From an uncultured Eubacterium sp. (GTDB lineage: Bacteria > Bacillota > Clostridia > Lachnospirales > Lachnospiraceae), in assembly GCA_910586045.1 (NCBI GenBank), contig CAJUIH010000012.1, forward strand, positions 4,495 through 46,482: a stretch of DNA of 41,988 bases. The letters run 5' to 3'. Positions 1 through 8,091 of this stretch are shown here, piece by piece. Position 1 is the first letter of the stretch. Every line of letters starts with the position of its first letter. Made by a program: the position numbers and the translations under genes. Under the pieces are notes generated by a model, which made no database searches, was not told the DNA's origin, and worked only from the letters and a program-made list of their open reading frames with translations.

Positions 1-185
1 GCCCGCCATATGTTGTTTGGATTTTTCTGATCCTGGTCCATATAGCTGTAGCGGTAGGTAGAACTTGTTTCCTGCTGGCCGCCGTTTGTGCCTGTGCCGG
101 AGGATGGATCCGTACTGCTGCCCGTTCCATTGATTGTGCTGTCTGTCCTGTTTCTATCCGTTTCATTATAATTATTATTTTCCAT
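1..185 (-). CDS. Unidentified protein, N-terminal fragment (runs off window)
   Basis: Only the first 61 codons are in the window; the gene continues past position 1. The start ATG (183-185) is preceded by AAAGGGG about 7 bases upstream. The visible peptide begins MENNNYNETDRN and is rich in Asn, Thr, Ser and Gly, then carries YRYSYMDQDQ and NPNNIW. It has no signal peptide or membrane segment in this part, so it looks like a disordered cytoplasmic N-terminal tail. Such tails precede the membrane anchor of HtrA/DegP-type serine proteases in many Clostridia, which is only a guess here because no catalytic domain is visible. The gene lies downstream of the cysteine protease on the same strand, separated by 208 bases. 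Confidence 0.6.
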   Translation of the reverse strand, partial: MENNNYNETDRNRTDSTINGTGSSTDPSSGTGTNGGQQETSSTYRYSYMDQDQKNPNNIWR

Positions 186-393
186 TGCGAAAACCCCTTT
201 CTGCTTTTGCCCGTCGGTTTATGCCGACGCTGCTGTGCCCCGATCCAGCCCATGTTCCTGCTCCGGCCCTATTTCACATCCGTTCGGAATGGCTGTCTGT
301 TTGTTGTTTACAAATAGCAGTTTATCGCTTAATTGTGTTTCTTTTGTGACGAAACATCCACAAAAACGTGAATTTCTGTGTTTTTTTTGTGTA
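186..393. other. Intergenic region with a 6-bp hairpin
   Basis: This 208-base gap lies between the cysteine protease stop and the next minus-strand gene. It holds a short perfect hairpin at 212-229 (CGTCGG, 6-base loop, CCGACG) in the presumed 5' leader of the downstream gene. It also holds an A/T-rich inverted match (CACAAAAA with TTTTTGTG) just after the protease stop. I see no convincing -35/-10 pair and no GC stem followed by a T-run, so neither a promoter nor a terminator is called. Confidence 0.4.
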
Positions 394-2439
394 TTAATTA
401 TATGCCCGTACCGGCACCTTTTTATTCCCCGAATCCCGGATCATCGTCCGGTAATCCGACAGGCAGCTACGCGGTACATAGATCACCGCGTCGGATGGAA
501 GTCCTGAAAAAGCGTCTTCACCAATGGATTCTACCGCAATGGATTTTATTTTCACTTTTTTGAGCCTGCTGCAGCCGCGGAATGCGTCGTCGCCGATTGC
601 CGTTACATATTTTCCAATCGAAACCGATACTATTTTTTTGTTTTTCTGCATGCAGCCGCTGTCTAGGGAAGTGACTTCATAGGTTTTTCCTTTTACCTTT
701 ACCGTAGCCGGTACGGTGACGCTGAAATGGGTTTTCGCAATGCATTTGGTATAAGACGCCGTCAAATCCGGCTGGCAGGTATAGATGCCTTTATTTATCG
801 TCCCGACCTTTGGCGCGCGGTCTTCGCCCGGATCTGGCTGCGGGCTGGATGGTTCTGTGGAGGTGCCCGGCGTCTGCGTACTGCCGCCCGGCGTGGTCGT
901 GCTGTTATCCGCTATGGTTACTTTGGCTGCGGCGCTTTTGGAATTGTCCGCACTGGCGTTTGCGTATAAATAGATCTGGCCGGAGGTTTCATCCGGGCCG
1001 ATATACAATACGCCGTCCACTACCCTTGTATTTAAAGAACTGCTGCCGCTGACCTGCCAGTTTACCTGCTGCGGCGGCTGCCCGCTGCCTAGTACCTGCG
1101 CGGTAAATTTCTGATTCGCGCCTCTGCGCAGGGTACATTCCTGCGGGTACAGCAATACCTGTGAAACGGTGGATCCTGGATTTGTCGTCCCGCCCGGTGT
1201 CACGGATCCTGCCGGTGAAGAACTGGAAGTCGGCAGTCTCGTAAATACTTTCAAACAGACATTCCCGGTATCCGGCACGCCCGCGGTTACTTCACCTGCC
1301 GCTACCGGAACCGCGGTATCATCCCCGGATACTTCTACCCGCAGTTCCAGCGCCGTGCCGGCGAATGTCATCGGCTGCAGAAGCTGAAACGTACGGTAGC
1401 CGCTCTGCGCCATGGTTCCGCTGAACTGGGTCAGTTCCTGCCCGTTGACATAGAACCGGTAATACGCCCCTGCTTTTACATACGTCGCGAATCCGCTCAA
1501 CTGCTGTACTCTGGAACCTAGCTGGTACAGGCGGCTGTAGCTGGTACCCGGCATATAGTCATACAACCCGCGGTAATCGGTTTCGTAAATGTAATCATAC
1601 AGCTTGGAACGCTCTACGACATTGGTAACGGTAAACGCATCCTGGAAGTAGTTTTCGTAGGAGATCCAGTAATATCCCGTATTGCGCCCGATACTGCTGA
1701 CGTCGTCTTTGCCCCAGCTATTCTTTACCAAAAACGCGCCGTCTTTTTCCGGCTGTCCCGGTTTTGTCATCAGGTTGCTGAATGATTTTGCCGAAAACGT
1801 GTCGTCCCAGCCTACGATTGTCACCCCGTGGTTCACGCCCGGACTTTGATCCTGCGGGTAATAGTAGGCTCCGTTATTTGTCATATATTCGCGCCCGGTC
1901 TGGTTAAAGTAGACGCTGACCCCGACAGAGCCGTAGCGTACGAGAAGATTTTTGATATTTTGGATATAATTTTGTTTGCTGCGGTCATTCGTAATGTCAT
2001 ACCGGCCCAGTTCGGCTGTCTCGCTTACATAATAATCGGTCTGGCGCCCTTCCGCTTCCAGGCGCGGCCCATACTGGACGCCCCTCGTCCAATAGCCGAC
2101 GGCCTGGTGATAATTGCCTCCCGCAGACAGGTTGGAAAACCCATAGGAACCGCCGCTTAACTGGCTGATCATATCGCTTTCGCTGAAATCGGCCTGCGAT
2201 ACGGCTCCGGTTTTTATTAAATGGGATTCCAGAACCGCATCAGCCATGTACGCCCAGCAGTAATTATTCTGCGCCTGATTTTCTACCTCGGTCGAATAAG
2301 CCGCGCCATACGGATCCGCGTTATACCTGACTCCAAGTGCCAGTGTGTCCGCCTGCGCCCGCGTCGTTCCGGCAAATCCGGATACGGTAAGCACAACCGC
2401 GGACAAAAAAGCTGTTATAAGTTTTGTGCATGTTCTCAT
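394..2439 (-). CDS. Secreted papain-like (C1) cysteine protease with lectin-like, Ig-like and LRR domains
   Basis: This 681-residue exported protease has a signal peptide at about 1-30 (MRTC, hydrophobic core, cleavage near AQA-DT). The C1 peptidase domain spans about 40-275. It shows the papain-type set: oxyanion Gln55, nucleophile Cys61 in NNYCWAY, His204 in GVNHGVTIVGW and Asn240 in LVKNSWGK. Residues 280-400 resemble the lectin-like domain that follows C1 domains in clostridial surface proteases. Residues 425-512 look like a bacterial Ig-like domain. A Pro/Thr/Ser/Gly linker (510-545) leads to BspA-type leucine-rich repeats (about 575-660, with IGDDAFRGCS and IGEDAFSGL). There is no LPxTG motif or SLH domain, so surface retention would depend on the lectin or LRR parts. 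The ATG has a GGGGGG ribosome binding site. It starts only 39 bases after glmS stops, with no terminator between, so it may be co-transcribed. The target substrate is unknown. Confidence 0.85.
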   Translation of the reverse strand: MRTCTKLITAFLSAVVLTVSGFAGTTRAQADTLALGVRYNADPYGAAYSTEVENQAQNNYCWAYMADAVLESHLIKTGAVSQADFSESDMISQLSGGSYGFSNLSAGGNYHQAVGYWTRGVQYGPRLEAEGRQTDYYVSETAELGRYDITNDRSKQNYIQNIKNLLVRYGSVGVSVYFNQTGREYMTNNGAYYYPQDQSPGVNHGVTIVGWDDTFSAKSFSNLMTKPGQPEKDGAFLVKNSWGKDDVSSIGRNTGYYWISYENYFQDAFTVTNVVERSKLYDYIYETDYRGLYDYMPGTSYSRLYQLGSRVQQLSGFATYVKAGAYYRFYVNGQELTQFSGTMAQSGYRTFQLLQPMTFAGTALELRVEVSGDDTAVPVAAGEVTAGVPDTGNVCLKVFTRLPTSSSSPAGSVTPGGTTNPGSTVSQVLLYPQECTLRRGANQKFTAQVLGSGQPPQQVNWQVSGSSSLNTRVVDGVLYIGPDETSGQIYLYANASADNSKSAAAKVTIADNSTTTPGGSTQTPGTSTEPSSPQPDPGEDRAPKVGTINKGIYTCQPDLTASYTKCIAKTHFSVTVPATVKVKGKTYEVTSLDSGCMQKNKKIVSVSIGKYVTAIGDDAFRGCSRLKKVKIKSIAVESIGEDAFSGLPSDAVIYVPRSCLSDYRTMIRDSGNKKVPVRAYN

Positions 2440-2478
2440 ACGTTTCCCCCCTGTTTTGCCGATCTCTTTTCCAATAGT

Positions 2479-4305
2479 TTACTCTACTGTCACGGATTTT
2501 GCAAGGTTTCTTGGCTTATCCACATCCAATCCTTTTCCGACCGCTACGTAATAGCTGAATAGCTGCAGCGGGATAATCGCCAGGGAATTTGTAAAAAAGC
2601 GGTTTGTTTTCGGGATATAAACAACATAATCCGCCGTTTTTTCGATTTCCGTGTTGTCCTCATTTGTAACCGCCATTACAAATGCGCCGCGGCTGCGTAC
2701 TTCTACGATATTGCTTAATACTTTTTTGTATAACGCTTCCTGGGTTACGACCGCCGTTACGAGCGTGCCTTCTTCAATCAGGGAAATAGTTCCGTGTTTC
2801 AGCTCCCCGGCCGCGTACGCTTCGGAATGAATATAGGAGATCTCTTTTAATTTCAGGGAACCCTCCAGGGAAATGGCGTGATCGATCCCCCTGCCGATAA
2901 AAAAGATATCGCGCGCCGCAAGATAACGGTTGGCAAAACGCTGGATATCGCCTTTATTTGCCAGCAGCATCTGGATCTGTGCCGGAATCGCTTTCAGATC
3001 CCTAATCAGGCCGGCGCAGTCTTCCCTGTTGATTTTGCCCCGCACCAGCGCAAATTTTATGGCAAGCAGGTATTGCGCGATTAACTGCGCGGTATATGCT
3101 TTTGTCGTAGCTACCGCGATCTCCGGCCCGGCCCAGGTGTACATGACGCGGTCCGCTTCCCTGGCGATCGAGCTTCCTACAACATTGACAATGCCAAGGG
3201 TCAGCGCGCCGCGGTTTTTTGCCTCCCGCAAAGCCGCAAGCGTATCCGCTGTTTCTCCGGACTGGCTGATCACAATCACAAGCGTATGGTCTTCGATAAT
3301 CGGATCACGGTAGCGAAATTCGCTTGCCAAGTCGACTTCGACCGGAATACGCGCAAGTCCTTCAAAAACATATTTTGCTGTTATTCCGGTATGATAAGCA
3401 GAGCCGCAGGCTACGATATGGATTTTGCGAAGCGCACGGATTTCTTCCTCGCTCATACCCAGTTCTTCGATCACGATGCTGCCGTCCTTGATCCTTGGAT
3501 TTAACGTATCGCTGACTGTTTTTGGCTGCTCATTCATCTCCTTGAGCATAAAGTATTCATAGCCGCCTTTTTCCGCGGCATTGATATCCCATTCGATTTT
3601 TTTCGGTTCTTTGGTTATTTCTTCCCCGTCGACATTGTAAAACGCGATTGTGTTTTCCGAAAGCACCGCGATTTCTTCGTTTTGAATAAAATAGACTTCC
3701 CGCGTATATTTCAATACCGCAGGAACATCGGACGCAATCAGCGTGCCGTCCCCGCTCTGTCCTACGATCAGCGGACTGTCCTTTCGTACAGAATAAACGA
3801 CATCGGGATGGTCGGCAAATAAGATGCCCAGTGCATAGGAACCCTCCACCCGGTGCATAATTTTTACAATTGCTTCGATCGGGTCTCCCTTGTAATAATA
3901 GTCCAGCAGCATGGCTATGACTTCCGTATCCGTATCCGAACGAAATTCGTATCCCTTTGCCGTCAGTTTTTTGCGCAGCTTCAGGTAATTCTCGATGATT
4001 CCGTTGTGTACCACCGCGATCGTTTCATCCTGGTTGTAATGCGGGTGCGCGTTTGCGTCGCTTGGGATGCCGTGCGTCGCCCAGCGGGTATGCCCGATCC
4101 CAACCGTGCCGGGCATTGCGGCGCCCCCATGAGTCTGTTCGTCAAGTACTTTAAGCCTTCCGGCGGCTTTTTGCACCTGAATTTTCTTTCCGTCATAAAC
4201 GGCCATGCCGGCAGAGTCATAGCCGCGGTATTCCAGCTTTGACAAGCCGTCCAGCAAAATGGGCGCCGCCTGCCTTTTTCCTATATAGCCTACTATTCCA
4301 CACAT
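2479..4305 (-). CDS. glmS: Glutamine--fructose-6-phosphate aminotransferase (isomerizing)
   Basis: GlmS makes glucosamine-6-phosphate from fructose-6-phosphate and glutamine, the first committed step to UDP-GlcNAc for peptidoglycan and wall polymers. The 608-residue length is normal. The N-terminus MCGIVGYIG supplies the catalytic Cys2 of the Ntn glutaminase domain. Glutaminase motifs include GHTRWATHG and HNGIIENY. Two SIS isomerase domains follow, with ISQSGETADT at about 350 and the C-terminal DKPRNLAKSVTVE typical of the family. The ATG follows AGGAGG with 7-8 bases of spacing. The gene has its own promoter about 110 bases upstream. In B. subtilis glmS directly follows glmM; here about 20 kb of polysaccharide genes separate the two. 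Confidence 0.97.
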   Translation of the reverse strand: MCGIVGYIGKRQAAPILLDGLSKLEYRGYDSAGMAVYDGKKIQVQKAAGRLKVLDEQTHGGAAMPGTVGIGHTRWATHGIPSDANAHPHYNQDETIAVVHNGIIENYLKLRKKLTAKGYEFRSDTDTEVIAMLLDYYYKGDPIEAIVKIMHRVEGSYALGILFADHPDVVYSVRKDSPLIVGQSGDGTLIASDVPAVLKYTREVYFIQNEEIAVLSENTIAFYNVDGEEITKEPKKIEWDINAAEKGGYEYFMLKEMNEQPKTVSDTLNPRIKDGSIVIEELGMSEEEIRALRKIHIVACGSAYHTGITAKYVFEGLARIPVEVDLASEFRYRDPIIEDHTLVIVISQSGETADTLAALREAKNRGALTLGIVNVVGSSIAREADRVMYTWAGPEIAVATTKAYTAQLIAQYLLAIKFALVRGKINREDCAGLIRDLKAIPAQIQMLLANKGDIQRFANRYLAARDIFFIGRGIDHAISLEGSLKLKEISYIHSEAYAAGELKHGTISLIEEGTLVTAVVTQEALYKKVLSNIVEVRSRGAFVMAVTNEDNTEIEKTADYVVYIPKTNRFFTNSLAIIPLQLFSYYVAVGKGLDVDKPRNLAKSVTVE

Positions 4306-4411
4306 GGATTATTCCTCCTGATCTGCATTCTCTTTCCTAATCTATATATTCGGTGATTAAATACTGCACAATAAACCCGATAAACGGCGGGCCAGAAACA
4401 AATGATATTGT
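4306..4411 (-). promoter_or_regulatory. glmS 5' leader with 5'-end stem-loop
   Basis: The predicted glmS transcript starts near 4411 and carries a leader of about 105 bases. Its first bases, GCACAATA (4406-4413), are complementary to TATTGTGC further down (about 4367-4374). These enclose a smaller GGCCCG/CGGGTT stem. The 5' end can therefore fold into an extended hairpin, as in mRNA-stabilising leaders. A shortened AACGGCG segment in the promoter also pairs with CGCCGTT inside this loop, at DNA level only. The conserved core of the glmS ribozyme (AGCGCC at the cleavage site and GUUGACGAGG) is not present. Function is inference. Confidence 0.4.
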
Positions 4412-4417
4412 GCTGAA

Positions 4418-4445
4418 ATTTTACGCCGTTTATATATACTGACAA
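4418..4445 (-). promoter_or_regulatory. Predicted sigma-A promoter for glmS
   Basis: On the minus strand TTGTCA (4440-4445, -35) is separated by 16 bases from TAAAAT (4418-4423, -10). Both are five-of-six matches to the consensus. It lies downstream of the glycosyltransferase stop and about 113 bases upstream of the glmS start. This suggests glmS is transcribed at least partly independently of the polysaccharide locus. Confidence 0.6.
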
Positions 4446-4462
4446 ACACAAAATATACCAGT

Positions 4463-4487
4463 TAACGCCGACTTACGAGCGTCGTTA
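4463..4487 (-). terminator. Stem-loop at the end of the polysaccharide locus, possible weak terminator
   Basis: The stop codon of the rhamnosyltransferase begins an inverted repeat on the minus strand, with arms TAACG and CGTTA and an inner CGAC/GTCG pairing. A T-rich but interrupted stretch (GTATATTTTGTGTTTG) follows instead of a clean T-run. It could reduce read-through from the 24-kb upstream transcription unit into glmS, but the poor tail makes it uncertain. Confidence 0.35.
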
Positions 4488-5675
4488 TCCTGAAAATGTT
4501 TCTTCATAGCGCTGCGCGATAGATTCCCAACTGTAGCAATCCGCCATCCGGGCGCGGGCGCGGACGCCGAGCGCACGGATCTTTTGCGGATCCATCCGGT
4601 CCGCCCTGTCAATCAGCGCAGCCAGATCTCCTTTTTCTTTCGTCCAATAACAGGCAGTATCCGCCGCAACCTCACGGTTAAACCCAATATCCAAAAGGAG
4701 GTTTAAATCCGTACATGCAAGCGCTTCCAGCAGGCTTGGATTCGTGCCGCCGACTTCGTGGCCATGAAAATAGGCATACGCGTTTTTTCGGATTTCTTTT
4801 AATATTGCCTGGTCATACACCGTTCCGGCAAAACAGATCCTGGCATCCCGGTCAAACCCGGTCCGCTGTTTTAGTTTTTGCAAAAATCCGTCGCTGACAT
4901 CCGTAATCAGTACAAATGTTTTCGTTGTATCCGACCGCATAAATTCCCGGATCATCGTTTCATAATTATTTTCCGGCACAAAGCGGCCGACGACCAGGTA
5001 ATATTGTCTGGCTTTCAGGCCATGGGCCGCATACCAGCCGCGCAGCGCTTCTGTCTTTTCATCGCTGCCCTGCCCGGCGTCCGCGGGTTCGGCGCCGTAG
5101 GCGATATACACAGTCTTTGGTTTCAGCGGCGCGTATTCCCTCTTTATATATGCCTGGATATTTTTACTGTCGCAAATCACAAGATCCGCCGCTCCAACCA
5201 TTTGTTTTTCCGAATATTTCCAGTATCGGCGTATCGGCGGCGCCCATTTGGCCCGGAGAAATTCATGTCCGTCCGGATTGATGTACAATCGGCCGCCCAA
5301 TGCGTCTACACGGCGCTTCACATGCCGGATAAACGGGCCGATCCTGCAGGCCAGAATATAAAAGACCGGATGTGCGATCCTGCGCTTTTGGGCTTCATGC
5401 AGAAAAAAGCGCAGGGCTTCCAGGTCGTATGTGACGGCGCGGGCAGGGCCGATCTTATGCCATGGAAATGTGACGCAGTCCGCGCCGTGGTACGTAAAGC
5501 GGGCATTTTCCCGCCGGTATGCTTCCGGCTCACATGCGCACGCCACATGATAGCGGATACTTCGATCTTTCTGGTACGCGGTCAGCCGGTCTACAAATGT
5601 CTCAAAGCCGCCGTACCTTGCGGGGATTCCTTTGCAGCCTATGATAAATACATGCTGGAGGTCTTTTTGCTTCAT
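4485..5675 (-). CDS. Rhamnosyltransferase, WchF/Cps2T/RgpA type (DUF1972, GT4)
   Basis: This 396-residue GT-B fold glycosyltransferase starts with HVFIIGCKGIPARYGGFETFV, close to the signature of pneumococcal Cps2T/WchF and RgpA-type enzymes. Those transfer L-rhamnose to a lipid-linked first sugar on the cytoplasmic side of the membrane. DUF1972 occupies about 5-185. A GT4-type acceptor-binding region follows, with YLVVGRFVPENNYETMIREF near 235 and the EX7E-like stretch HGHEVGGTNPSLLEALAC near 300-320. The position in a cluster with complete dTDP-rhamnose genes and priming transferases supports rhamnose as donor sugar; linkage and acceptor cannot be read from sequence. It is the last gene of the polysaccharide locus, 29 bases after the LCP gene. 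The ribosome binding site is weak (AAAGGCGGA). Confidence 0.85.
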   Translation of the reverse strand: MKQKDLQHVFIIGCKGIPARYGGFETFVDRLTAYQKDRSIRYHVACACEPEAYRRENARFTYHGADCVTFPWHKIGPARAVTYDLEALRFFLHEAQKRRIAHPVFYILACRIGPFIRHVKRRVDALGGRLYINPDGHEFLRAKWAPPIRRYWKYSEKQMVGAADLVICDSKNIQAYIKREYAPLKPKTVYIAYGAEPADAGQGSDEKTEALRGWYAAHGLKARQYYLVVGRFVPENNYETMIREFMRSDTTKTFVLITDVSDGFLQKLKQRTGFDRDARICFAGTVYDQAILKEIRKNAYAYFHGHEVGGTNPSLLEALACTDLNLLLDIGFNREVAADTACYWTKEKGDLAALIDRADRMDPQKIRALGVRARARMADCYSWESIAQRYEETFSG

Positions 5676-5704
5676 TTTTTTGATCCGCCTTTCACCAGAA
5701 ACCG

Positions 5705-6862
5705 TTAATTTGTCCCTGCAGTACTGTCCTGCGCCTGCGTATTTGGATCTGTATCGCCGCTTTGCTCCATGCTTTGGCCCGCATAGCCGTCTGCCTCTAC
5801 CCCGGTATCCTCTTCGTCCCCGATCGTTTTTCCGGTATCTTGTACGATCGCGCTGCTGTAATTAAGCACCGTATTGGACGGTTCGTAATCATGGTCGTTA
5901 AACAGATACGCATGCAGTTCCCGCACATTTTTTTCCAGGTCGCACGGCACGACGATATAACTCCTCGTTTCGTCAAATACATACAATTCAAAAGGGAACC
6001 CGGTCGTTTCGGTCAATTTATAGTTAAATAACTGTGACGCCATCGATACAAGCTGTACGACAGACAAATCTGTACTGATATCCTCAAACACCGCGTCAAT
6101 AATTTTATTGATCGTAGAAAGGCTGGAGGATTTTGTCTTGTCAATGATTTTAGACAATACTTCCCGCTGCCGCTGTGCGCGTCGGAAATCATTGACATCG
6201 TGACGAATCCTGCAGTATGCCGTCGCCTGCACCCCGTCCAGTAGCTGCAGCCCCGGCTTTTCAATCGGATGCTCTTCCCTGCCGGTAAACGCCGCGGTTT
6301 CATGGATATAGATATTGATTTCATCCATCATCGCGCCTTCTTCGACATTGATTTCCAAACCGCCCAGCAGGTCAATGACTTTGCATACCGAGTAAAAATC
6401 TACCGCGATATAGTCTTCAATATCCAAATCCAGGTTTTGATTCAGCATACGGACTGCCTGTTCCGGCCCGCCATGGTTATAAGCGTAATTTGCTTTCCAG
6501 TAATATGGATCGTCGCTCGTATTGACATTCAGATAGGAATCGCGGTATACCGATACGACACGGACTTCTTTTGTATCGTTATTGATACTGGCAATCATAA
6601 TAAGGTCGCTGTTGCCGGACTCAAAATTACCTGTCTGCTCATTATCCAGGCCAAACACCGCAATATTCGTATATCCTTTCAGTACTTCCTGCGTCGTCTC
6701 CCCCAGGTCGTTGTTGACCACATCTTCCGCTTCAATATTCTGCACATGGTCCATCTTCTGGTATTTGGACCAGACGTATAGCCCTGCCAGCAAAACGAGC
6801 AGCAGCAGAATCTCAATCGTAAATACTATTATTTTGCGTGTTCTTTTCTTTTTCTTACCCAC
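5705..6862 (-). CDS. LytR-CpsA-Psr (LCP) family glycopolymer ligase, copy 1
   Basis: LCP proteins transfer lipid-linked glycopolymers to peptidoglycan on the outer face of the membrane. This 385-residue protein starts at GTG, with GGAGG 8 bases upstream. It has a basic N-terminus (GKKKKRTRK) and one membrane anchor (about 11-31). The extracellular LCP domain follows. It contains GLDNEQTGNFESGNSDLIMIASIN, the catalytic-core Arg in VSVYRDSYL, YNHGGPEQAVRMLN, and CRIRHDVNDFRRAQRQREV, which carries the conserved RxxRQ motif. The C-terminal 60 residues are acidic and Gly/Thr/Gln-rich and look disordered. It is a tandem paralogue of the next gene upstream, sharing most motifs and an EDTGVEAD-like tail. 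In this locus it probably attaches the exported rhamnose polymer to the wall. Confidence 0.9.
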   Translation of the reverse strand: MGKKKKRTRKIIVFTIEILLLLVLLAGLYVWSKYQKMDHVQNIEAEDVVNNDLGETTQEVLKGYTNIAVFGLDNEQTGNFESGNSDLIMIASINNDTKEVRVVSVYRDSYLNVNTSDDPYYWKANYAYNHGGPEQAVRMLNQNLDLDIEDYIAVDFYSVCKVIDLLGGLEINVEEGAMMDEINIYIHETAAFTGREEHPIEKPGLQLLDGVQATAYCRIRHDVNDFRRAQRQREVLSKIIDKTKSSSLSTINKIIDAVFEDISTDLSVVQLVSMASQLFNYKLTETTGFPFELYVFDETRSYIVVPCDLEKNVRELHAYLFNDHDYEPSNTVLNYSSAIVQDTGKTIGDEEDTGVEADGYAGQSMEQSGDTDPNTQAQDSTAGTN

Positions 6863-6921
6863 TTTGTATGCCTCCTCAACTTATCCCTTATCCTCTGCGG
6901 CGATTCCCATCTCCCGTACGC

Positions 6922-8064
6922 CTATTGTGCGTCCGAATCCGAGCCGGACTCCTGCGGTTTTGCCGATTTTCCATAATCATCCGCTTCTACGCCGGTATCT
7001 ACCGCGTCCTGTGCTCCCTTGCCGGATTCCGCGATAATCGCTTCGCTGTGCTTTTGCACCGTATTGCTCGGCGTATAATCATAGTCGTTGAATAAATATT
7101 TATGCAGGTCTGTCACATTCGACGACAGGTCGCATGGAATCACACAATCCCCTTTATTCCCTAACGTTACATTGGTCAGCCGGAACGGAAATCCGGTTGT
7201 GTCCGCCAGTTCATAACTCATAAGCTGGCTTACAAGCGATAAGATTTCTCCCGCGGTAAAATTGGTACTGACATCGTCCAGCACGCTGTCGACAATTTTA
7301 TTGATCGTCAAAAGATCCGCTTTTTTCGCTTTTTCCACCATTTTGGAAAGGACTTCCCGCTGCCTCTGCGCGCGCTTAAAATCCTGTCCGGCCGTATAAC
7401 GGATCCTGCAGTACGAGGTCGCCTGTACGCCGTCTAACGTATATACGCCCGGCGTGTCAATTAAATGCGCCTCATGGTCTGTCACCTGCGCGGTTTCGGT
7501 AATGTAAAAATTCATCCACTCCGCTTCCTTGGCATCGATCTCGATTTCCACTCCGCCCAGCAGGTCGACGGCCTCGGTAACTGCCTGAAAGTCTACGACC
7601 ACATAATCGGAAATATCCAGATCCAGGTTGCGGTTGAGCATTTTTACCGCCTGTTCCGCACCTCCTTTGTTATAGGCATAATTTGCTTTTCGGAAATTAA
7701 ATGTCCCGTCATCGTTTACATTGAGGAATGTATCCCGGTAAACGGATACAAGCCTTACTTCTTTTGTATCATTATTGATGCTGGCTACCATAATTACATC
7801 GCTGTTGCCGGACTCAAAGTTTCCGTTGGAACGGTTGTCCAGGGCAAACAGGGCGATGTTTGTATAGCCTTTTAATACTTCCTGCGCGGTTTCGTCGATA
7901 TCCGTATTCATATAGTCATCGGTCCCGATAAAATCCGGCCGGCTGTCTAATTTCTGGTACTTCGACCAGACAAACAAGGCCGCAAGCAGGATGATTAAGA
8001 CAAAAAACTCAATCGCAAATATTATGACTTTGTGTTTCTTTTTCTTTTTTCTTGATGCACTCAT
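6922..8064 (-). CDS. LytR-CpsA-Psr (LCP) family glycopolymer ligase, copy 2
   Basis: This 380-residue LCP ligase has a lysine-rich cytoplasmic start (SRKKKKKHK), one membrane anchor (about 13-33) and an extracellular LCP domain. Visible motifs are NRSNGNFESGNSDVIMVASIN, VSVYRDTFL, YNKGGAEQAVKMLNRNLDLDIS and CRIRYTAGQDFKRAQRQREV. The tail is acidic (DTGVEADDYG and a Ser/Asp end). It starts at ATG after AGAGGA and lies 59 bases upstream of copy 1. The pair look like a local duplication that has diverged throughout. They may act on different polymers or acceptor sites, or may simply be redundant as LCP sets often are; the sequence does not tell which. Confidence 0.9.
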   Translation of the reverse strand: MSASRKKKKKHKVIIFAIEFFVLIILLAALFVWSKYQKLDSRPDFIGTDDYMNTDIDETAQEVLKGYTNIALFALDNRSNGNFESGNSDVIMVASINNDTKEVRLVSVYRDTFLNVNDDGTFNFRKANYAYNKGGAEQAVKMLNRNLDLDISDYVVVDFQAVTEAVDLLGGVEIEIDAKEAEWMNFYITETAQVTDHEAHLIDTPGVYTLDGVQATSYCRIRYTAGQDFKRAQRQREVLSKMVEKAKKADLLTINKIVDSVLDDVSTNFTAGEILSLVSQLMSYELADTTGFPFRLTNVTLGNKGDCVIPCDLSSNVTDLHKYLFNDYDYTPSNTVQKHSEAIIAESGKGAQDAVDTGVEADDYGKSAKPQESGSDSDAQ

Positions 8065-8091
8065 ATTCGCTTCCTCTCTGTCAATGTCAGC

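Noticed and set aside
212..229. Hairpin as terminator of the cysteine protease transcript
   Set aside because: The 6-base stem is not followed by a T-run on the minus strand and lies about 165 bases after the stop codon, in the leader of the next gene.
4306..4484. glmS ribozyme upstream of glmS
   Set aside because: The expected cleavage-site core AGCGCC and the conserved GUUGACGAGG segment are not present in the leader, so only a generic stem-loop is reported.
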